A DNA stretch of 64,000 nt from Candidatus Nitricoxidivorans perseverans (GCA_030246985.1 CP107246.1:1614282-1678281), one strand, 5' to 3'; positions 24,791 to 35,099 are shown, counted from the first letter of the stretch. Made by a program: numbers and translations. Notes: generated by a model not told the origin, from the letters alone.

Positions 24791-26254
24791 TCAGCCGCCC
24801 GGCGCGCCGCATCTGCCGGAAGTATCCGGGCTGCGGCCGTACTTGTCCTCGAAGCGCACGATGTCGTCCTCGCCGAGATAATCGCCGGTCTGCACCTCGA
24901 TCATCACACAGTCGATGACGCCTGGATTCGAGAGGCGGTGCGCGGTGCCGGCGGGGATGTAGGTCGACTCGTCGGTGCGGACGAATATCTCCCGCTCGCC
25001 ATTGACCACGCGGGCCATGCCCGAAACGACCACCCAGTGCTCGCTGCGGTGATGGTGCATCTGGAGTGAGAGGCTCGCGCCCGGCTTGACGGCGATGCGT
25101 TTGATCTTAAAACGATCGCCCTCCTCCAGCACCGTGTAGGTGCCCCAGGGACGATGCACGGTGCGGTGATGGCGCACGCTGTCGTGGGCGGTGAGCCTGA
25201 GCTGCTGCACCACCGCCTTCACATCCTGCGCGCGGCTGCGGTCGGCCACCAGCAGGGCGTCCGCGGTATCGACGATCAGCAGGTCCTTCACCCCCACGGC
25301 GGCGACGACACGCTCGCAACCCTGCACGAAGCAGTTGGCCGCATCCACCAGCACAGCCTCGCCGGAGACGCGGTTGCCGCAACCGTCGGCGGCGGTCAGC
25401 TCGGCCAGCGCGTTCCACGAACCGATGTCGCTCCAGTCGAAGGCGGCGGGCACGACGGCCACCCGGCCGGCCCGCTCCATCACCGCGTAGTCGATGGAGA
25501 TGTCGGGAGCCTGCCTGAAGCGCTCGGCCGCGAGCACGGGCGGCGGCTTGTCGAAATCGGTGGCCGCCAGCGTGGCCTCCACCGCCGCCAACAGGTCCGG
25601 CGCATGCTCGCGCAGGGCGTCGGCCAGGGCGCCGGCGGTGAAGCAGAACATGCCGGAATTCCACGTGAAGTTGCCGGCGGCGAGGTATTCGGCGGCCTTC
25701 TCCCGGGTCGGCTTCTCGATGAAGCGGACGACCCGGTGGCCGCGGTCGAGCGCCTCGCCGGCCTCGATGTAGCCGAAGCCGGACTCCGGCCCCGTCGGCC
25801 TGATGCCGAAAGTGGCCAGCCAGCCCTCCGCCGCCAGCTCGCGCGCCTGGGCGACGGCGGCGGCGAATGCGGCATGGTCGGCGATCAGGTGGTCGGCCGG
25901 CAACACCAGGAGCGCCGCATCGGGCCCGTGGCGGGCGGCGACATGCAGGGCGGCGGCGGCGATGGCCGGCGCCGTGTTCCGGCCGAAGGGCTCGAGCAGG
26001 TAATCGAGCGGCGGCAGCCCCAGGGGCGGGTCACAAAGCTCGTACTCGTCCCGCGTCAGGAAATAATGGTCGCGGTTAGTGACGGTGAGGACTTCCGTCA
26101 CGTCCGGCAGCGCCGCCGCGCGCAGCAGCGTCTTGGCCAGCAGGCTTTCGCCGTCCGGCAGCTTGATGAAAGGTTTGGGCAGGGCCTCGCGGGAAACCGG
26201 CCAAAGCCGGGTGCCGGCGCCGCCGGACAGGATGACGGGGATGAATGCTCTCAT
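24791..26254 (-). CDS. manC: Mannose-1-P guanylyltransferase / mannose-6-P isomerase
   Basis: This 487-aa bifunctional enzyme makes GDP-mannose for surface polysaccharide. The N-terminal nucleotidyltransferase has PVILSGGAGTRLWPVSREALPKPF-type signature (residues 5-28), and the C-terminal cupin has PGASLSLQMHHHRSEHWVVVSG, the metal site of the isomerase half. The start is the ATG at 26254; the frame is open upstream but only this start gives the family N-terminus. There is no GGAGG ahead of it. It lies 49 bp downstream of galE on the same strand. Confidence 0.94.
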   Translation of the reverse strand: MRAFIPVILSGGAGTRLWPVSREALPKPFIKLPDGESLLAKTLLRAAALPDVTEVLTVTNRDHYFLTRDEYELCDPPLGLPPLDYLLEPFGRNTAPAIAAAALHVAARHGPDAALLVLPADHLIADHAAFAAAVAQARELAAEGWLATFGIRPTGPESGFGYIEAGEALDRGHRVVRFIEKPTREKAAEYLAAGNFTWNSGMFCFTAGALADALREHAPDLLAAVEATLAATDFDKPPPVLAAERFRQAPDISIDYAVMERAGRVAVVPAAFDWSDIGSWNALAELTAADGCGNRVSGEAVLVDAANCFVQGCERVVAAVGVKDLLIVDTADALLVADRSRAQDVKAVVQQLRLTAHDSVRHHRTVHRPWGTYTVLEEGDRFKIKRIAVKPGASLSLQMHHHRSEHWVVVSGMARVVNGEREIFVRTDESTYIPAGTAHRLSNPGVIDCVMIEVQTGDYLGEDDIVRFEDKYGRSPDTSGRCGAPGG

Positions 26255-26303
26255 TGGAGGACCATTTTCGAACGGCTGATTGTGCGGATCAAGTGGCCGC
26301 CCG

Positions 26304-27314
26304 TCAATCGGGAAACCCATTCGGATTCTGTTGCTGCCAGCGCCAGACGTCGGCGCACATGGCCGCGAGATCCTTTTCCGCGCGCCAGCCGAGCAGTTCG
26401 CCGGCCAGGGTCGGGTCGGCGAAGCACCGGGCGACGTCGCCCTCGCGGCGCGGCGCGATGCGATAGGCGACGGGGCGGCCGCTGGCGGCTTCGAACGCCT
26501 TGATCATCTCGAGCACCGAGTATCCGCGGCCGGTTCCAAGATTGATGGTCAGCAGGCCGCCATCGCGCTCGAGCGCCGCGAGCGCCGCGAGATGCCCGCG
26601 GGCGAGGTCTACCACATGGATGTAGTCGCGCACGCCGGTGCCGTCCGGCGTCGGGTAGTCGTTGCCGAACACCGAGAGGCACTCGAGCTTGCCCACGGCG
26701 ACCTGTGCGACATAGGGCATGAGGTTGTTGGGGATTCCGTTGGGGTCCTCGCCGATCCTGCCCGAGGCGTGGGCGCCCACCGGGTTGAAATAGCGCAGCA
26801 GCGCGATCTTCCAGCGGGGATCGGCCCGGGCCGCGTCGCGCAGGATATCCTCGATCATCAGCTTGGATCGGCCGTAGGGGTTTGTCGACGACAACGGCGC
26901 ATCCTCGCGTATCGGCACTTCCCGGGGGTCGCCGTAGACGGTCGCCGACGAGGAAAAAACAATCGTCCTGACGCCGGTTTCGGCCATGGCCTCGAACAGG
27001 GCGAGACTGCCTTCGACGTTGTTGCGGTAGTACAGGAGGGGATTGGACACCGACTCCCCGACGGCTTTCAGTCCGGCGAAATGGATCACGGCGTCGCAGC
27101 CGTCGAGGGCGCCGGCCATGGCGCCGCGATCGCGGATGTCGGCCCGCACGAACGACGGCCGGCGGCCGCTGATTTCTGTGATGCGATCAAGCACCGCGAT
27201 CTTGCTGTTGGACAGGTTGTCGACCACCGTGACCTGGTGGCCGACGCCCAGCAGTTCGACGCAGGTGTGGCTGCCGATGTAGCCGAGGCCACCCGTTACG
27301 AGATACTTTGCCAT
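26304..27314 (-). CDS. galE: UDP-glucose 4-epimerase
   Basis: This 336-aa extended SDR enzyme interconverts UDP-glucose and UDP-galactose. The NAD-binding GGLGYIGSHT is at 8-17, SSSATVYG carries the catalytic Ser/Thr, and YGRSK (about 148-152) the Tyr-Lys pair; GEDPNGIPNNLMPYVAQVA is the substrate loop. It precedes the GDP-mannose gene, so both probably feed exopolysaccharide or LPS. It diverges from the AsmA-family gene across a 208-bp gap. Confidence 0.96.
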   Translation of the reverse strand: MAKYLVTGGLGYIGSHTCVELLGVGHQVTVVDNLSNSKIAVLDRITEISGRRPSFVRADIRDRGAMAGALDGCDAVIHFAGLKAVGESVSNPLLYYRNNVEGSLALFEAMAETGVRTIVFSSSATVYGDPREVPIREDAPLSSTNPYGRSKLMIEDILRDAARADPRWKIALLRYFNPVGAHASGRIGEDPNGIPNNLMPYVAQVAVGKLECLSVFGNDYPTPDGTGVRDYIHVVDLARGHLAALAALERDGGLLTINLGTGRGYSVLEMIKAFEAASGRPVAYRIAPRREGDVARCFADPTLAGELLGWRAEKDLAAMCADVWRWQQQNPNGFPD

Positions 27315-27522
27315 GTTGCACGCAACTCCTGTTCATGTTTTTCCGCAGGCGCGCCGCCGCGCGCCGCATTCCGGCGAAATATAGCAGCCGGCACGGGAAT
27401 CCGCGCATCATGCCCTCTTCCGGCGGTCGGCCGGGGTCTGCTGCTAGAATTTGGCCGATGTCGCAGACGGAATCCGCGAAATTGACCCGCCTCTTCTGAT
27501 TCGTTACGCACAGGGAAACCCC

Positions 27523-29328
27523 ATGAAAGCGCTCAAGACTGCCGGCGTCGTCCTCGCCGTCCTGCTGGCCCTCGTCCTCGCCGCCGTCGCCGTCGTCATG
27601 TCGAGGTTCGACGCCGGCTTCATCAAGGCCGAGGCCGCGAAAGCCGTTCAGGAGAAGAAGCAGCGCACGCTGAGGATCGACGGTCCGCTCGAGCTCTCCT
27701 TCTGGCCCAACCTCGGCGTCAGGGTCGGCAGGCTCTCGCTTTCCGAGCACAAGAGCGACCGGGAATTCCTCGCCCTCGAATCGGCGCGCGTCTCGGTGGC
27801 CGTGATGCCGCTCCTCGACCGGCAGGTGGTGGTCGACACCATCGAGATTTCCGGCGCGCAGGCCACGATCGTCCGCCGCAGGGACGGCACGCTCAACATC
27901 GACGACCTGCTGTCGAAGGACGAGGACAAGAGCCCGATGGTGAAGTTCGACATCGCCGGCATCCGGGTGGACGGCAGTCGGCTCGCCTTCCGGGACGAGC
28001 AGGGCCGGCGCGACATCGCGCTGTCCGGCCTCTCGCTGCGGACGGGCCGGGTCGCCAATGCCGCCGAGGGGCCGCTGGAGCTGGCGGCGAAAGTGACCTC
28101 CAACAATCCCCGGTCGGCTGTCGACATCAAGATCGCCGCGCGCTACCGGTTCGATCTCGATGCGAAGGACATTGCGCTGTCGAAGCTCGACGCGGCCATC
28201 GAGGGCGAGCTTGCCGGCATGAGGCGGCTGAAGCTGCCCGTCACCGGCTCGCTGCGCGCCAACTGGGGCAAACAGACCGCCGACGCGCAGATCGAAGCCC
28301 GGCTCGACGAATCGAGAATCGAGGCGAAGGTGCGCCTCGCGAAATTCTCGCCGCCCGACATCGGCTTCGACATCGACGTGGACAAGATCGACGTCGACAA
28401 GTACCTGCCCCCGGCGGCGAAGGATTCGGCCGGCGGCGAAGGCAAAGCCGGCGCGGGTGGGACGGCGGAACGGAAGATCGACCTCTCGCCGCTGAAGTCG
28501 CTCAACCTGCACGGCACGGTCAAGGCGGGGCAGCTCCAGGTCGCCGGCGTCAAGGCGACCAACGCGAAGCTGCGCATCGACGCGGCCGGCGGAAAGCTCA
28601 ACGTGGCGCCGCACTCGATGAACCTCTATGAAGGCACCCTGAACGGCACGCTGTCGGTCAATGCCGACGGCAACGCCATCGCGCTGAAGCAGAACCTCGC
28701 CGGCGTAAACATCAATCCGCTGATGAGGGATGCGCTCGACAAGGACCTGGTCGAGGGCAGGGGGTCGGTCGCGCTCGACCTCGGGACGCGCGGCGACACC
28801 GTCGCGGCGATGAGGAAGGCGCTCTCCGGCACGGCCTCGCTTTCGCTGCGGGACGGCGCGATCAAGGGCATCGATCTCGCGAAGTCCTTCCGGGGGCTGA
28901 AGACGAAGCTTTCGAGCCGGCAGGACGTCGTGCAGGCGGCGTCGAGGACGGAGAAGACCGATTTCGCGGAACTCTCGGGCAGCTTCAAGATCGCCGGGGG
29001 CGTCGCGCACAACGACGACCTCACCGCCAAGTCGCCCTTCCTGCGACTAGCAGGCGCGGGCGACATCGACATCGGCAACGGCGGCATGAACTACCTGCTG
29101 AAGACCAGCGTGGTGAACACCGCCGGCGGCCAGGACGCGCCCGGTCTCGAACACCTGAAGGGCATTACCGTGCCGGTGCGGCTGGCCGGTCCTTTCGAAA
29201 ATCTCTCCTGGAAACTCGAACTCGCAAGCCTCGTGCAGGAGGCCGTCAAGGCGAAGGTAGGGGAGAAGAGGCAGGAAGTCCGCGAGAAGGCCCGGGACAA
29301 ACTGTTCAAGGGACTGCTCGGCCGCTGA
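27523..29328 (+). CDS. AsmA-family envelope protein
   Basis: This 601-aa protein is anchored by one N-terminal helix (about 5-26), with the rest in the periplasm. The AsmA pattern is present: an N-terminal chorein-like segment (LRIDGPLELSFWPNLGVRVGRLSLSE) and C-terminal repeats (GSFKIAGGVAHNDDLTAKSPFLRLAGAGDIDIG). AsmA-family proteins are implicated in lipid transport between membranes. The start is the ATG at 27523, chosen for the membrane anchor. It converges on infA 25 bp downstream. Confidence 0.92.
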   Translation: MKALKTAGVVLAVLLALVLAAVAVVMSRFDAGFIKAEAAKAVQEKKQRTLRIDGPLELSFWPNLGVRVGRLSLSEHKSDREFLALESARVSVAVMPLLDRQVVVDTIEISGAQATIVRRRDGTLNIDDLLSKDEDKSPMVKFDIAGIRVDGSRLAFRDEQGRRDIALSGLSLRTGRVANAAEGPLELAAKVTSNNPRSAVDIKIAARYRFDLDAKDIALSKLDAAIEGELAGMRRLKLPVTGSLRANWGKQTADAQIEARLDESRIEAKVRLAKFSPPDIGFDIDVDKIDVDKYLPPAAKDSAGGEGKAGAGGTAERKIDLSPLKSLNLHGTVKAGQLQVAGVKATNAKLRIDAAGGKLNVAPHSMNLYEGTLNGTLSVNADGNAIALKQNLAGVNINPLMRDALDKDLVEGRGSVALDLGTRGDTVAAMRKALSGTASLSLRDGAIKGIDLAKSFRGLKTKLSSRQDVVQAASRTEKTDFAELSGSFKIAGGVAHNDDLTAKSPFLRLAGAGDIDIGNGGMNYLLKTSVVNTAGGQDAPGLEHLKGITVPVRLAGPFENLSWKLELASLVQEAVKAKVGEKRQEVREKARDKLFKGLLGR

Positions 29329-29353
29329 GGATCATCGGGGCGGCCGGTGCGCT

Positions 29354-29611
29354 TCAGTGCCGCCGGCGCTGCGGGGCGATCGGTGTGCGGCCCTCGATGT
29401 GGCGGAAGCTGATGCGCCCCTTGCTCAGGTCGTAGGGGGACAGTTCAAGGGAAACCCTGTCGCCCGCGAGGATGCGAATGTGGTGCTTGCGCATCTTGCC
29501 CGCGCTATAGGCCACGAGGTTGTGGCCGTTATCGAGCGTGACGCGATAGCGCGAGTCGGGCAGCACTTCCATCACCACCCCGTTCATTTCGATGAGTTCT
29601 TCCTTGGCCAT
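29354..29611 (-). CDS. infA: Translation initiation factor IF-1
   Basis: This 85-aa single OB-fold protein binds the ribosomal A site during initiation. The pattern [59 protein letters not shown] is nearly canonical. It is longer than the 72-aa enterobacterial form through a basic C-terminal extension ([10 protein letters not shown]), common in a second infA type of betaproteobacteria. GGAG lies 8 nt before the ATG at 29611. It lies downstream of the cold-shock gene but beyond that gene's terminator. Confidence 0.96.
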   Translation of the reverse strand: MAKEELIEMNGVVMEVLPDSRYRVTLDNGHNLVAYSAGKMRKHHIRILAGDRVSLELSPYDLSKGRISFRHIEGRTPIAPQRRRH

Positions 29612-29650
29612 GAGCGTGTCTCCAGGGGGAATCGGGCGCGTCAAAGAAAA

Positions 29651-29670
29651 GGCCCGGCATGCGCCGGGCC
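29651..29670 (-). terminator. Rho-independent terminator of the cold-shock gene
   Basis: GGCCCGGC-ATGC-GCCGGGCC forms an 8-bp GC-rich stem with a 4-nt loop, followed on the minus strand by TTTTCTTTGA. It lies 33 bp beyond the cold-shock stop codon and ahead of infA. Confidence 0.9.
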
Positions 29671-29703
29671 TTTCCGGTGAAGCGGCGCGGAATTGCCAGC
29701 CGT

Positions 29704-29910
29704 TCAGTCAGCCGCGCGGATGTTCGACGCCTGCTGGCCCTTGGGGCCGGTGGTGACGTCGAAGCTGACCCGCTGGCCTTCCTTGAGGGTCTTGAAGCCC
29801 TGACCCTGGATCGCGGAGAAATGGGCGAAGAGATCATCGCCGCCGCTCTCGGGAGTGATGAAGCCGAAGCCCTTGGAATCGTTGAACCACTTTACGGTGC
29901 CTGTTGCCAT
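29704..29910 (-). CDS. Cold-shock protein (CspA family)
   Basis: This 68-aa cold-shock-domain protein has both RNA-binding motifs, KGFGFI and DLFAHFS, in [18 protein letters not shown]...[10 protein letters not shown]. It acts as an RNA chaperone. The start is the ATG at 29910, with AGGA 9-10 nt upstream; a longer open frame begins further up but is not needed. A promoter candidate 150-180 bp upstream and a strong terminator suggest a monocistronic gene with a long 5' leader, as in cspA mRNAs whose leaders respond to temperature. Confidence 0.96.
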   Translation of the reverse strand: MATGTVKWFNDSKGFGFITPESGGDDLFAHFSAIQGQGFKTLKEGQRVSFDVTTGPKGQQASNIRAAD

Positions 29911-30061
29911 GTCTTGAATATCCTGAAAAAAATGATAAAGGGGGATTGCCCCTGGGTGGGGCGACAATCAAGACGGCGGGGTGGTGAGGGGGAGAAACAC
30001 CGCGGGAACCGCGGGTACCGAACCGGACAACAACGACACTGCTTGAAAATCGCTGCCGCGC

Positions 30062-30090
30062 ACTATGCGCCCGATTGCGGAATAAGGCAA
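30062..30090 (-). promoter_or_regulatory. Candidate promoter of the cold-shock gene
   Basis: On the minus strand TTGCCT (plus 30085-30090) and CATAGT (plus 30062-30067) are separated by 17 bp. Transcription would start near 30055, giving a leader of about 145 nt, similar in length to known cspA leaders. It was assigned by eye, and the -35 match is moderate. Confidence 0.4.
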
Positions 30091-30135
30091 TGGAAATCGA
30101 CATGACGGACGCAACGCCTGGAAACATTCCGGTCC

Positions 30136-30909
30136 ATGGACGATAATCCGGGCGTGTCGAGCCCAGTCCTTCACATCGCGACCTACAACATCCACAAGGG
30201 ATTTTCGCAGTTCAACCGCCGCATGGTGGTCCACGAGCTGCGGGAGCGGTTGCGCGAGCTCGACCCCGACATCGCCTTCCTCCAGGAGGTACAGGGGCTG
30301 CACCTGGGCCATGCCGAGGCGCACGAGGACTGGCCCGAGGAACCACAGCACGAATTCCTCGCCGCCGAGGTCTGGCAGAGCACCGCCTACGGCCGCAACG
30401 TCATCTACGAGCACGGCCACCACGGCAACGCGATCCTCTCGCGCCTGCCCATCCTCGCCTCGCACAACCAGGATGTCACCCATCTGCGCTTCGAGCGGCG
30501 AGGCCTGCTCCATTGCGCCGTCGACGTGCCCGGCATGGCGCGGCAGCTGCACTGCGTCTGCGCCCATCTTTCGCTGTTCGGCCGCTCCCGCCGCCGACAG
30601 ATCGACGCCCTGGCAACGCGTCTGGAAACCATCGTGCCGGCCGGCGCGCCGTTGATCGTCGCCGGCGACTTCAACGACTGGCGCAACAGCGCCCACGACC
30701 TGCTGGCCGAGCGGATGGGACTGATCGAGGTGTTTGCCGGCATCAAGGGCCGGCCGCCGAGGAGCTATCCGAGCGCCTTGCCGGTGCTGCGCCTCGACCG
30801 CATCTACGTGCGCGGCTTTCACATCGAAACGGCGCAGGTGCTTTTCGGCCCGCCCTGGTCCGAGATTTCAGACCACGCGGCGCTCTCCGCCACGCTCATA
30901 CCGGAATGA
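30136..30909 (+). CDS. Endonuclease/exonuclease/phosphatase family protein
   Basis: This 257-aa EEP-fold metal-dependent hydrolase has ATYNIHKGF near the N-terminus, DIAFLQEVQ (metal-binding Glu), GDFNDWR (catalytic Asp-Asn) and SDHAALSATL (terminal Asp-His). The substrate is unknown; relatives include nucleases and inositol or lipid phosphodiesterases. It overlaps clsB by 4 bp (ATGA). The same pairing (ybhP-ybhO/clsB) exists in E. coli, so a link to phospholipid metabolism is reasonable. Confidence 0.92.
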   Translation: MDDNPGVSSPVLHIATYNIHKGFSQFNRRMVVHELRERLRELDPDIAFLQEVQGLHLGHAEAHEDWPEEPQHEFLAAEVWQSTAYGRNVIYEHGHHGNAILSRLPILASHNQDVTHLRFERRGLLHCAVDVPGMARQLHCVCAHLSLFGRSRRRQIDALATRLETIVPAGAPLIVAGDFNDWRNSAHDLLAERMGLIEVFAGIKGRPPRSYPSALPVLRLDRIYVRGFHIETAQVLFGPPWSEISDHAALSATLIPE

Positions 30910-32087
30910 AACCGGAATATCTTCCCGGCAACCGCGTCACCTTGCTCACGACCGGCCGGGAATATTTCCCGGCTCTGATCGAGGCCATCGACGGCGCCGT
31001 CGCCGAAGTCCATTTCGAAACCTACATTTTCGCCGACGACGACGCAGGCCGCGCCGTCGCCGCCGCCCTGGCGCGGGCGGCGAAGCGCGGCGTGGCCGTG
31101 CGCGTGCTGGTGGACGGGTTCGGCGCGCGTGAATTTTCGGCCGGCCTGGGCGCCCGTCTCGCCGCCGACGGCGCCGAGGTGCTCGTCTACCGGCCGGAGA
31201 TCGCGCGCATGAGGCTGCGCCGTCATCGCCTGCGGCGGCTCCACCGCAAGCTGGCCGTCATCGACGCCCGCGTCGCCTTCGTCGGCGGCATCAACGTCAT
31301 CGACGACTGGGACGGAGCGGACAGGCGGATTCCGCCGCGCCACGATTACGCCGTCAGGGTCGAAGGTCCGCTGCTGGCGCACATTCACCACGCCACCCGC
31401 CACCTCTGGCAACTGGTGAGCTGGGCCAGCCTGCGCCGGCGCTACCGGGAGCCGCCGCCATCGCACCGCGTGGCGCACGATCCGGCGCCGCACGGCGGCA
31501 CGACGGCGGCTTTCCTGGTGCGCGACAACCTGCGCCACCGGCGCGACATCGAGGAAAACTATCTCGACGCCATCGAATCGGCGAAGGACGAGATCGTGCT
31601 CGCCAGCGCCTATTTCTTGCCGGGCCGCCGCTTTCGCCACGCGCTGATGGGAGCAGCGCAGCGCGGTGTGCGCGTCATCGTCCTCCTGCAGGGGCGGGTC
31701 GAATATGCGCTGCTCCACTACGCCACGCAGGCGCTCCACGGCGCCCTGCTGAAGGCGGGCGTGCGCATCTTCGAGTACCACGCGAGCTTCCTGCACGCCA
31801 AGGTTGCCGTGGTCGACGGCGACTGGGCGACGGTGGGCTCCTCCAACATCGACCCCTTCAGCCTGCTGCTGGCGCGCGAGGCCAACGTGGCGGTGCGCGA
31901 CGCCGGCTTCGCCGCCGGCCTGCGCGAGAACCTGACATCCGCGATGGCGGCCAGCGCCCGCGAGGTGCGCGCCGAGGATCTGAAGCGGCGCTCGCTGCCC
32001 GCTCGCGCGGCGAGCTGGCTGGCCTACTCAGCCGTGCGGCTGTTGATCGGCATCGCCGGCTACGGCAGCAGCGACTACCGCGGATAG
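30906..32087 (+). CDS. clsB: Cardiolipin synthase ClsB
   Basis: This 393-aa phospholipase D-type enzyme carries two HKD motifs: [16 protein letters not shown] (about 115-130) and [18 protein letters not shown] (about 298-315). It joins phosphatidyl groups to make cardiolipin at the membrane and lacks the N-terminal transmembrane helices of ClsA. It is coupled to the upstream EEP gene. Its last 60 bp overlap the 3' end of the convergent gluQRS gene. Confidence 0.94.
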   Translation: MKPEYLPGNRVTLLTTGREYFPALIEAIDGAVAEVHFETYIFADDDAGRAVAAALARAAKRGVAVRVLVDGFGAREFSAGLGARLAADGAEVLVYRPEIARMRLRRHRLRRLHRKLAVIDARVAFVGGINVIDDWDGADRRIPPRHDYAVRVEGPLLAHIHHATRHLWQLVSWASLRRRYREPPPSHRVAHDPAPHGGTTAAFLVRDNLRHRRDIEENYLDAIESAKDEIVLASAYFLPGRRFRHALMGAAQRGVRVIVLLQGRVEYALLHYATQALHGALLKAGVRIFEYHASFLHAKVAVVDGDWATVGSSNIDPFSLLLAREANVAVRDAGFAAGLRENLTSAMAASAREVRAEDLKRRSLPARAASWLAYSAVRLLIGIAGYGSSDYRG

Positions 32088-32975
32088 CGCCTTTGTCCGG
32101 GGCACGCGGGCCAGGGTCCAGTGCGCCCGCGCCCAGGCCCAGATTTCCGCCACGCTGGCCCGCGCCAAGTCTCCTGGCGGCTTCTGGCCGAGAAAACCAA
32201 GCGCGGCCACGAGCGCCGGGTCGGCGGGATCGAGCGGCGCGGCCCCGGTCTGCTTTGAAAGCTTCTCGCCGGCGGCGTTGACGGCCGCCGGCAGGTGCGC
32301 GTAAGCCGGCGTCGGGACGCCCAGCAGGCGCTGGAGCAGTATCTGGCGCGGCGTCGAATCGACGAGGTCGGCGCCCCGCACGATGTGGGTGATGCCCTGG
32401 TCGGCGTCGTCGACCACCACCGCGAGCTGGTAGGCGAAATAGCCGTCGGCGCGCAGCAGCACGAAATCCCCGGCGTCGCGCGCGATGTCCTGGCACAGGC
32501 GACCCTGAACGGCATCGTCGAAGCAGATGGTTTCCGCTGGCACGGCGAGCCGCCAGGCGCGGGCTGTCTTGCCCGGCGCGAGGCCGTTGCGACAGGTGCC
32601 AGGGTAGACATGAGACCCGTCCGGCGCCAGCGCGGAATCCGCGATTTCCCTTCGGGTGCAGGCACAGGGATAGGCGTGGCCGGCCGCGCGCAAGGCCTCC
32701 AGCGCCTCCCGGTAGCGTGCCGTGCGCCGGCTTTGCCAGAGCACATCGCCGTCCCATTCAAAGCCGAAGGCCGCGAGCTGGCGCAGGATGACGTCGGCCG
32801 TCTCGCGCCGGCAGCGCGGCTCGTCCACGTCCTCCATGCGCACGAGCCAGCGGCCCCCCCGGGCGCGCGCTTCGAGGCAGCTGCCCAGCGCCGCGACGAG
32901 CGAGCCGAAGTGCAGCGGCCCCGTCGGCGAGGGCGCAAAACGGCCGCGATAAGGTAGCATCCGGGCTTCACTCAT
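32028..32975 (-). CDS. gluQ: Glutamyl-Q tRNA(Asp) synthetase
   Basis: This 315-aa paralogue of the glutamyl-tRNA synthetase catalytic core glutamylates queuosine at the wobble position of tRNA-Asp. The class I motif appears as [15 protein letters not shown] (HIGH-like HFGS) and the KMSKS-like loop as GEKLSKQTG. Zinc-site cysteines are in YPCACTRRE with a later Cys. There is no anticodon-binding domain, as expected. An alternative start five codons downstream is possible. It overlaps clsB convergently by 60 bp and diverges from the thioredoxin gene with 21 bp between. Confidence 0.94.
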   Translation of the reverse strand: MSEARMLPYRGRFAPSPTGPLHFGSLVAALGSCLEARARGGRWLVRMEDVDEPRCRRETADVILRQLAAFGFEWDGDVLWQSRRTARYREALEALRAAGHAYPCACTRREIADSALAPDGSHVYPGTCRNGLAPGKTARAWRLAVPAETICFDDAVQGRLCQDIARDAGDFVLLRADGYFAYQLAVVVDDADQGITHIVRGADLVDSTPRQILLQRLLGVPTPAYAHLPAAVNAAGEKLSKQTGAAPLDPADPALVAALGFLGQKPPGDLARASVAEIWAWARAHWTLARVPRTKALSAVVAAAVAGDADQQPHG

Positions 32976-32996
32976 ACCCAGTCAGGAGCACCCCCC

Positions 32997-33368
32997 ATGG
33001 CGACCGTAGAACTCACCACCGACAACTTCAAGCAGGTCGTCAGCGACAGCAATATCCTCATCATCGATTTCTGGGCCTCCTGGTGCGCTCCCTGCCAATC
33101 CTTCGCGCCGACTTTCGAGGCGGCCTCGGAGGAGAACGACGACATCGTCTTCGCCAAGGTCGACACGGAAGAGCAGCGGGAACTCGCCTCCGCGTTCAAC
33201 ATCCGCTCGATTCCGACCCTCATGGTGTTCAAGGAACAGGTCATCGTCTACGCCGAGGCGGGCGCCCTGCCGGCATCCGGTCTGGAGCAGCTGGTGGAAG
33301 GCGTGCGCAGCCTCGACATGGATCGGGTGCGCGCCGAGATCGCCGCCGGCGAGGACGCCGGCGACTGA
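32997..33368 (+). CDS. Thioredoxin-family protein
   Basis: This 123-aa cytoplasmic thioredoxin has the canonical active site WCAPC (about 29-33) within IIDFWASWCAPCQSFAPTFE, the cis-proline in RSIPTLMVF, and a C-terminal extension rich in Glu/Asp. AGGAG precedes the ATG by 8 nt. It probably reduces protein disulfides; it is one of several thioredoxins that such organisms carry. Confidence 0.94.
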   Translation: MATVELTTDNFKQVVSDSNILIIDFWASWCAPCQSFAPTFEAASEENDDIVFAKVDTEEQRELASAFNIRSIPTLMVFKEQVIVYAEAGALPASGLEQLVEGVRSLDMDRVRAEIAAGEDAGD

Positions 33369-33390
33369 GCCGGCGACGGGCGCATGTCCG

Positions 33391-34479
33391 TCAGACGTTG
33401 AACAGGAAGTTCATCACGTCGCCATCCTTGACGACGTACTCCTTGCCTTCCGCCCGCATCTTGCCCGCCTCCTTGGCGCCCGCTTCGCCCTTGCAGGCGA
33501 TGAAGTCGTCATAGGCGATGGTCTGGGCGCGGATGAAGCCGCGTTCGAAATCGGTGTGGATGACGCCGGCGGCCTGGGGCGCGGTGTCGCCCCGGTGGAT
33601 GGTCCAGGCGCGCACTTCCTTGACGCCGGCGGTGAAGTAGGTTTGCAGGCCGAGCAGGTGGTAGGCCGCGCGGATCAGTCGGTTGAGGCCCGGCTCGTCC
33701 ATCCCCATGTCCGCGAGGAAAAGCTGCCTGTCCTCGTCCGGCAGGTCGGCGATCTCGGCCTCGATGGCGGCGCAGATGGCCACCACGTCGGCGTTCTCGG
33801 CCTGCGCGCGGGCGCGCACGGCGTCGAGGTGCGGGTTGTTTTCGAAGCCGTCTTCCTTGACGTTGGCGACGTAGAGCACGGGCTTCGCGGTGAGCAGGAA
33901 GAACTGCCGCAGGTTGCCCCGCTCCTCCTTCGAGAGGTCCATCGCGCGCACGGGCTTCGCCTCGTTCAGCTGCGCCCGGCACTTCTCCAGTACGTCGGCG
34001 AGCAGCTTCGCCTCCTTGTCGCCGCCGGCCTTCGCCTGCTTGGAGTAGCGCGCCAGCGCCTTCTCGACGGTGGCGAGGTCGGCGAGCGCGAGCTCGGTGT
34101 CGATGACCTCGATGTCGTCGATCGGATCGATCCGGCCGGCGACATGCACGACGTTGTCGTCGGAAAAACAGCGCACGACATGCACGATGGCGTCGGTCTC
34201 GCGGATGTTGGCGAGGAACTGGTTGCCCAGGCCTTCACCCTTGCTGGCGCCGGCGACGAGGCCCGCGATGTCGACGAACTCGACGATGGCGTGCTGCATG
34301 CGCTGCGGCTTGACGATTTCCGCAAGCGCCTCCAGGCGCGGGTCGGGCACCTCGACGATGCCGACGTTCGGCTCGATGGTGCAGAAGGGATAGTTCTCCG
34401 CCGCGATGCCCGACTTGGTCAGCGCGTTGAACAGGGTGGACTTGCCGACGTTGGGCAAGCCGACGATGCCGCATTTCAT
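33391..34479 (-). CDS. ychF: Redox-regulated ATPase YchF
   Basis: This 362-aa Obg-family P-loop protein hydrolyses ATP rather than GTP. Walker A is GLPNVGKST (about 7-15). The usual NKxD is replaced by NVKE ([10 protein letters not shown]), the basis of the ATP preference. The C-terminal TGS domain ends with [20 protein letters not shown]. It associates with ribosomes and stress responses. Its ATG overlaps the pth stop (ATGA), the standard pth-ychF arrangement. Confidence 0.97.
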   Translation of the reverse strand: MKCGIVGLPNVGKSTLFNALTKSGIAAENYPFCTIEPNVGIVEVPDPRLEALAEIVKPQRMQHAIVEFVDIAGLVAGASKGEGLGNQFLANIRETDAIVHVVRCFSDDNVVHVAGRIDPIDDIEVIDTELALADLATVEKALARYSKQAKAGGDKEAKLLADVLEKCRAQLNEAKPVRAMDLSKEERGNLRQFFLLTAKPVLYVANVKEDGFENNPHLDAVRARAQAENADVVAICAAIEAEIADLPDEDRQLFLADMGMDEPGLNRLIRAAYHLLGLQTYFTAGVKEVRAWTIHRGDTAPQAAGVIHTDFERGFIRAQTIAYDDFIACKGEAGAKEAGKMRAEGKEYVVKDGDVMNFLFNV

Positions 34480-35090
34480 GATTCGTCCTTCTTCGGTGGG
34501 GGCGTTGGTTTCGCGTTCAGCTTGCGCATGGCCGCGTCGAAATCGCCGCGCGCCAGCTGCGGCCAGGCCGGCAGCGCGCGGTCAAGGGCGGCTTCGATCT
34601 CCTCGCGCTCTTCCTTGCGCGGCGGCTTCAGCACGTAATTGACGACCTCGTTGCGGTCGCCGGGATGGCCGATGCCCACGCGCAGCCTCCAGAAGTCCTG
34701 CGTGCCGAGGTGCGCGGCCAGGCTCTTCAGGCCGTTGTGGCCGCCCAGGCCGCCGCCGAGTCGCAATTGCAGCCGGCCGGGCGGCAGGTCCAGTTCGTCA
34801 TGCACCACCAGCATTTCGGCGGGCTGGATGCGATAGAAATGGGCGAGCGCCTGCACGGCGCGGCCGGAGTCGTTCATGAAGGTGGCCGGCATCAGGAGCC
34901 AGACACCGGCGTCCCGCGCATTCGCCACCCAGCCGTGATAGCGGCTCTCCCTGGCGAACCCGGCGCCCAACTCGCGCGCCAGCCGCTCACAAAACCAAAA
35001 CCCGGCGTTGTGCCGGGTTTCGGAATAGTCGGCCCCGGGGTTGCCGAGGCCGACGATCAGACGCAACTGAGGGCGCAGGGAGGCCTGCAT
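34476..35090 (-). CDS. pth: Peptidyl-tRNA hydrolase
   Basis: This 204-aa esterase recycles peptidyl-tRNA released from ribosomes. The catalytic His is in [17 protein letters not shown] (about 15-31), with the following MNDSG and HDELDLPPG motifs. A Lys/Pro-rich C-terminal tail (about 180-204) is specific to this protein. It lies 9 bp downstream of rplY and overlaps ychF. Confidence 0.97.
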   Translation of the reverse strand: MQASLRPQLRLIVGLGNPGADYSETRHNAGFWFCERLARELGAGFARESRYHGWVANARDAGVWLLMPATFMNDSGRAVQALAHFYRIQPAEMLVVHDELDLPPGRLQLRLGGGLGGHNGLKSLAAHLGTQDFWRLRVGIGHPGDRNEVVNYVLKPPRKEEREEIEAALDRALPAWPQLARGDFDAAMRKLNAKPTPPPKKDES

Positions 35091-35099
35091 GCCGGAAGA

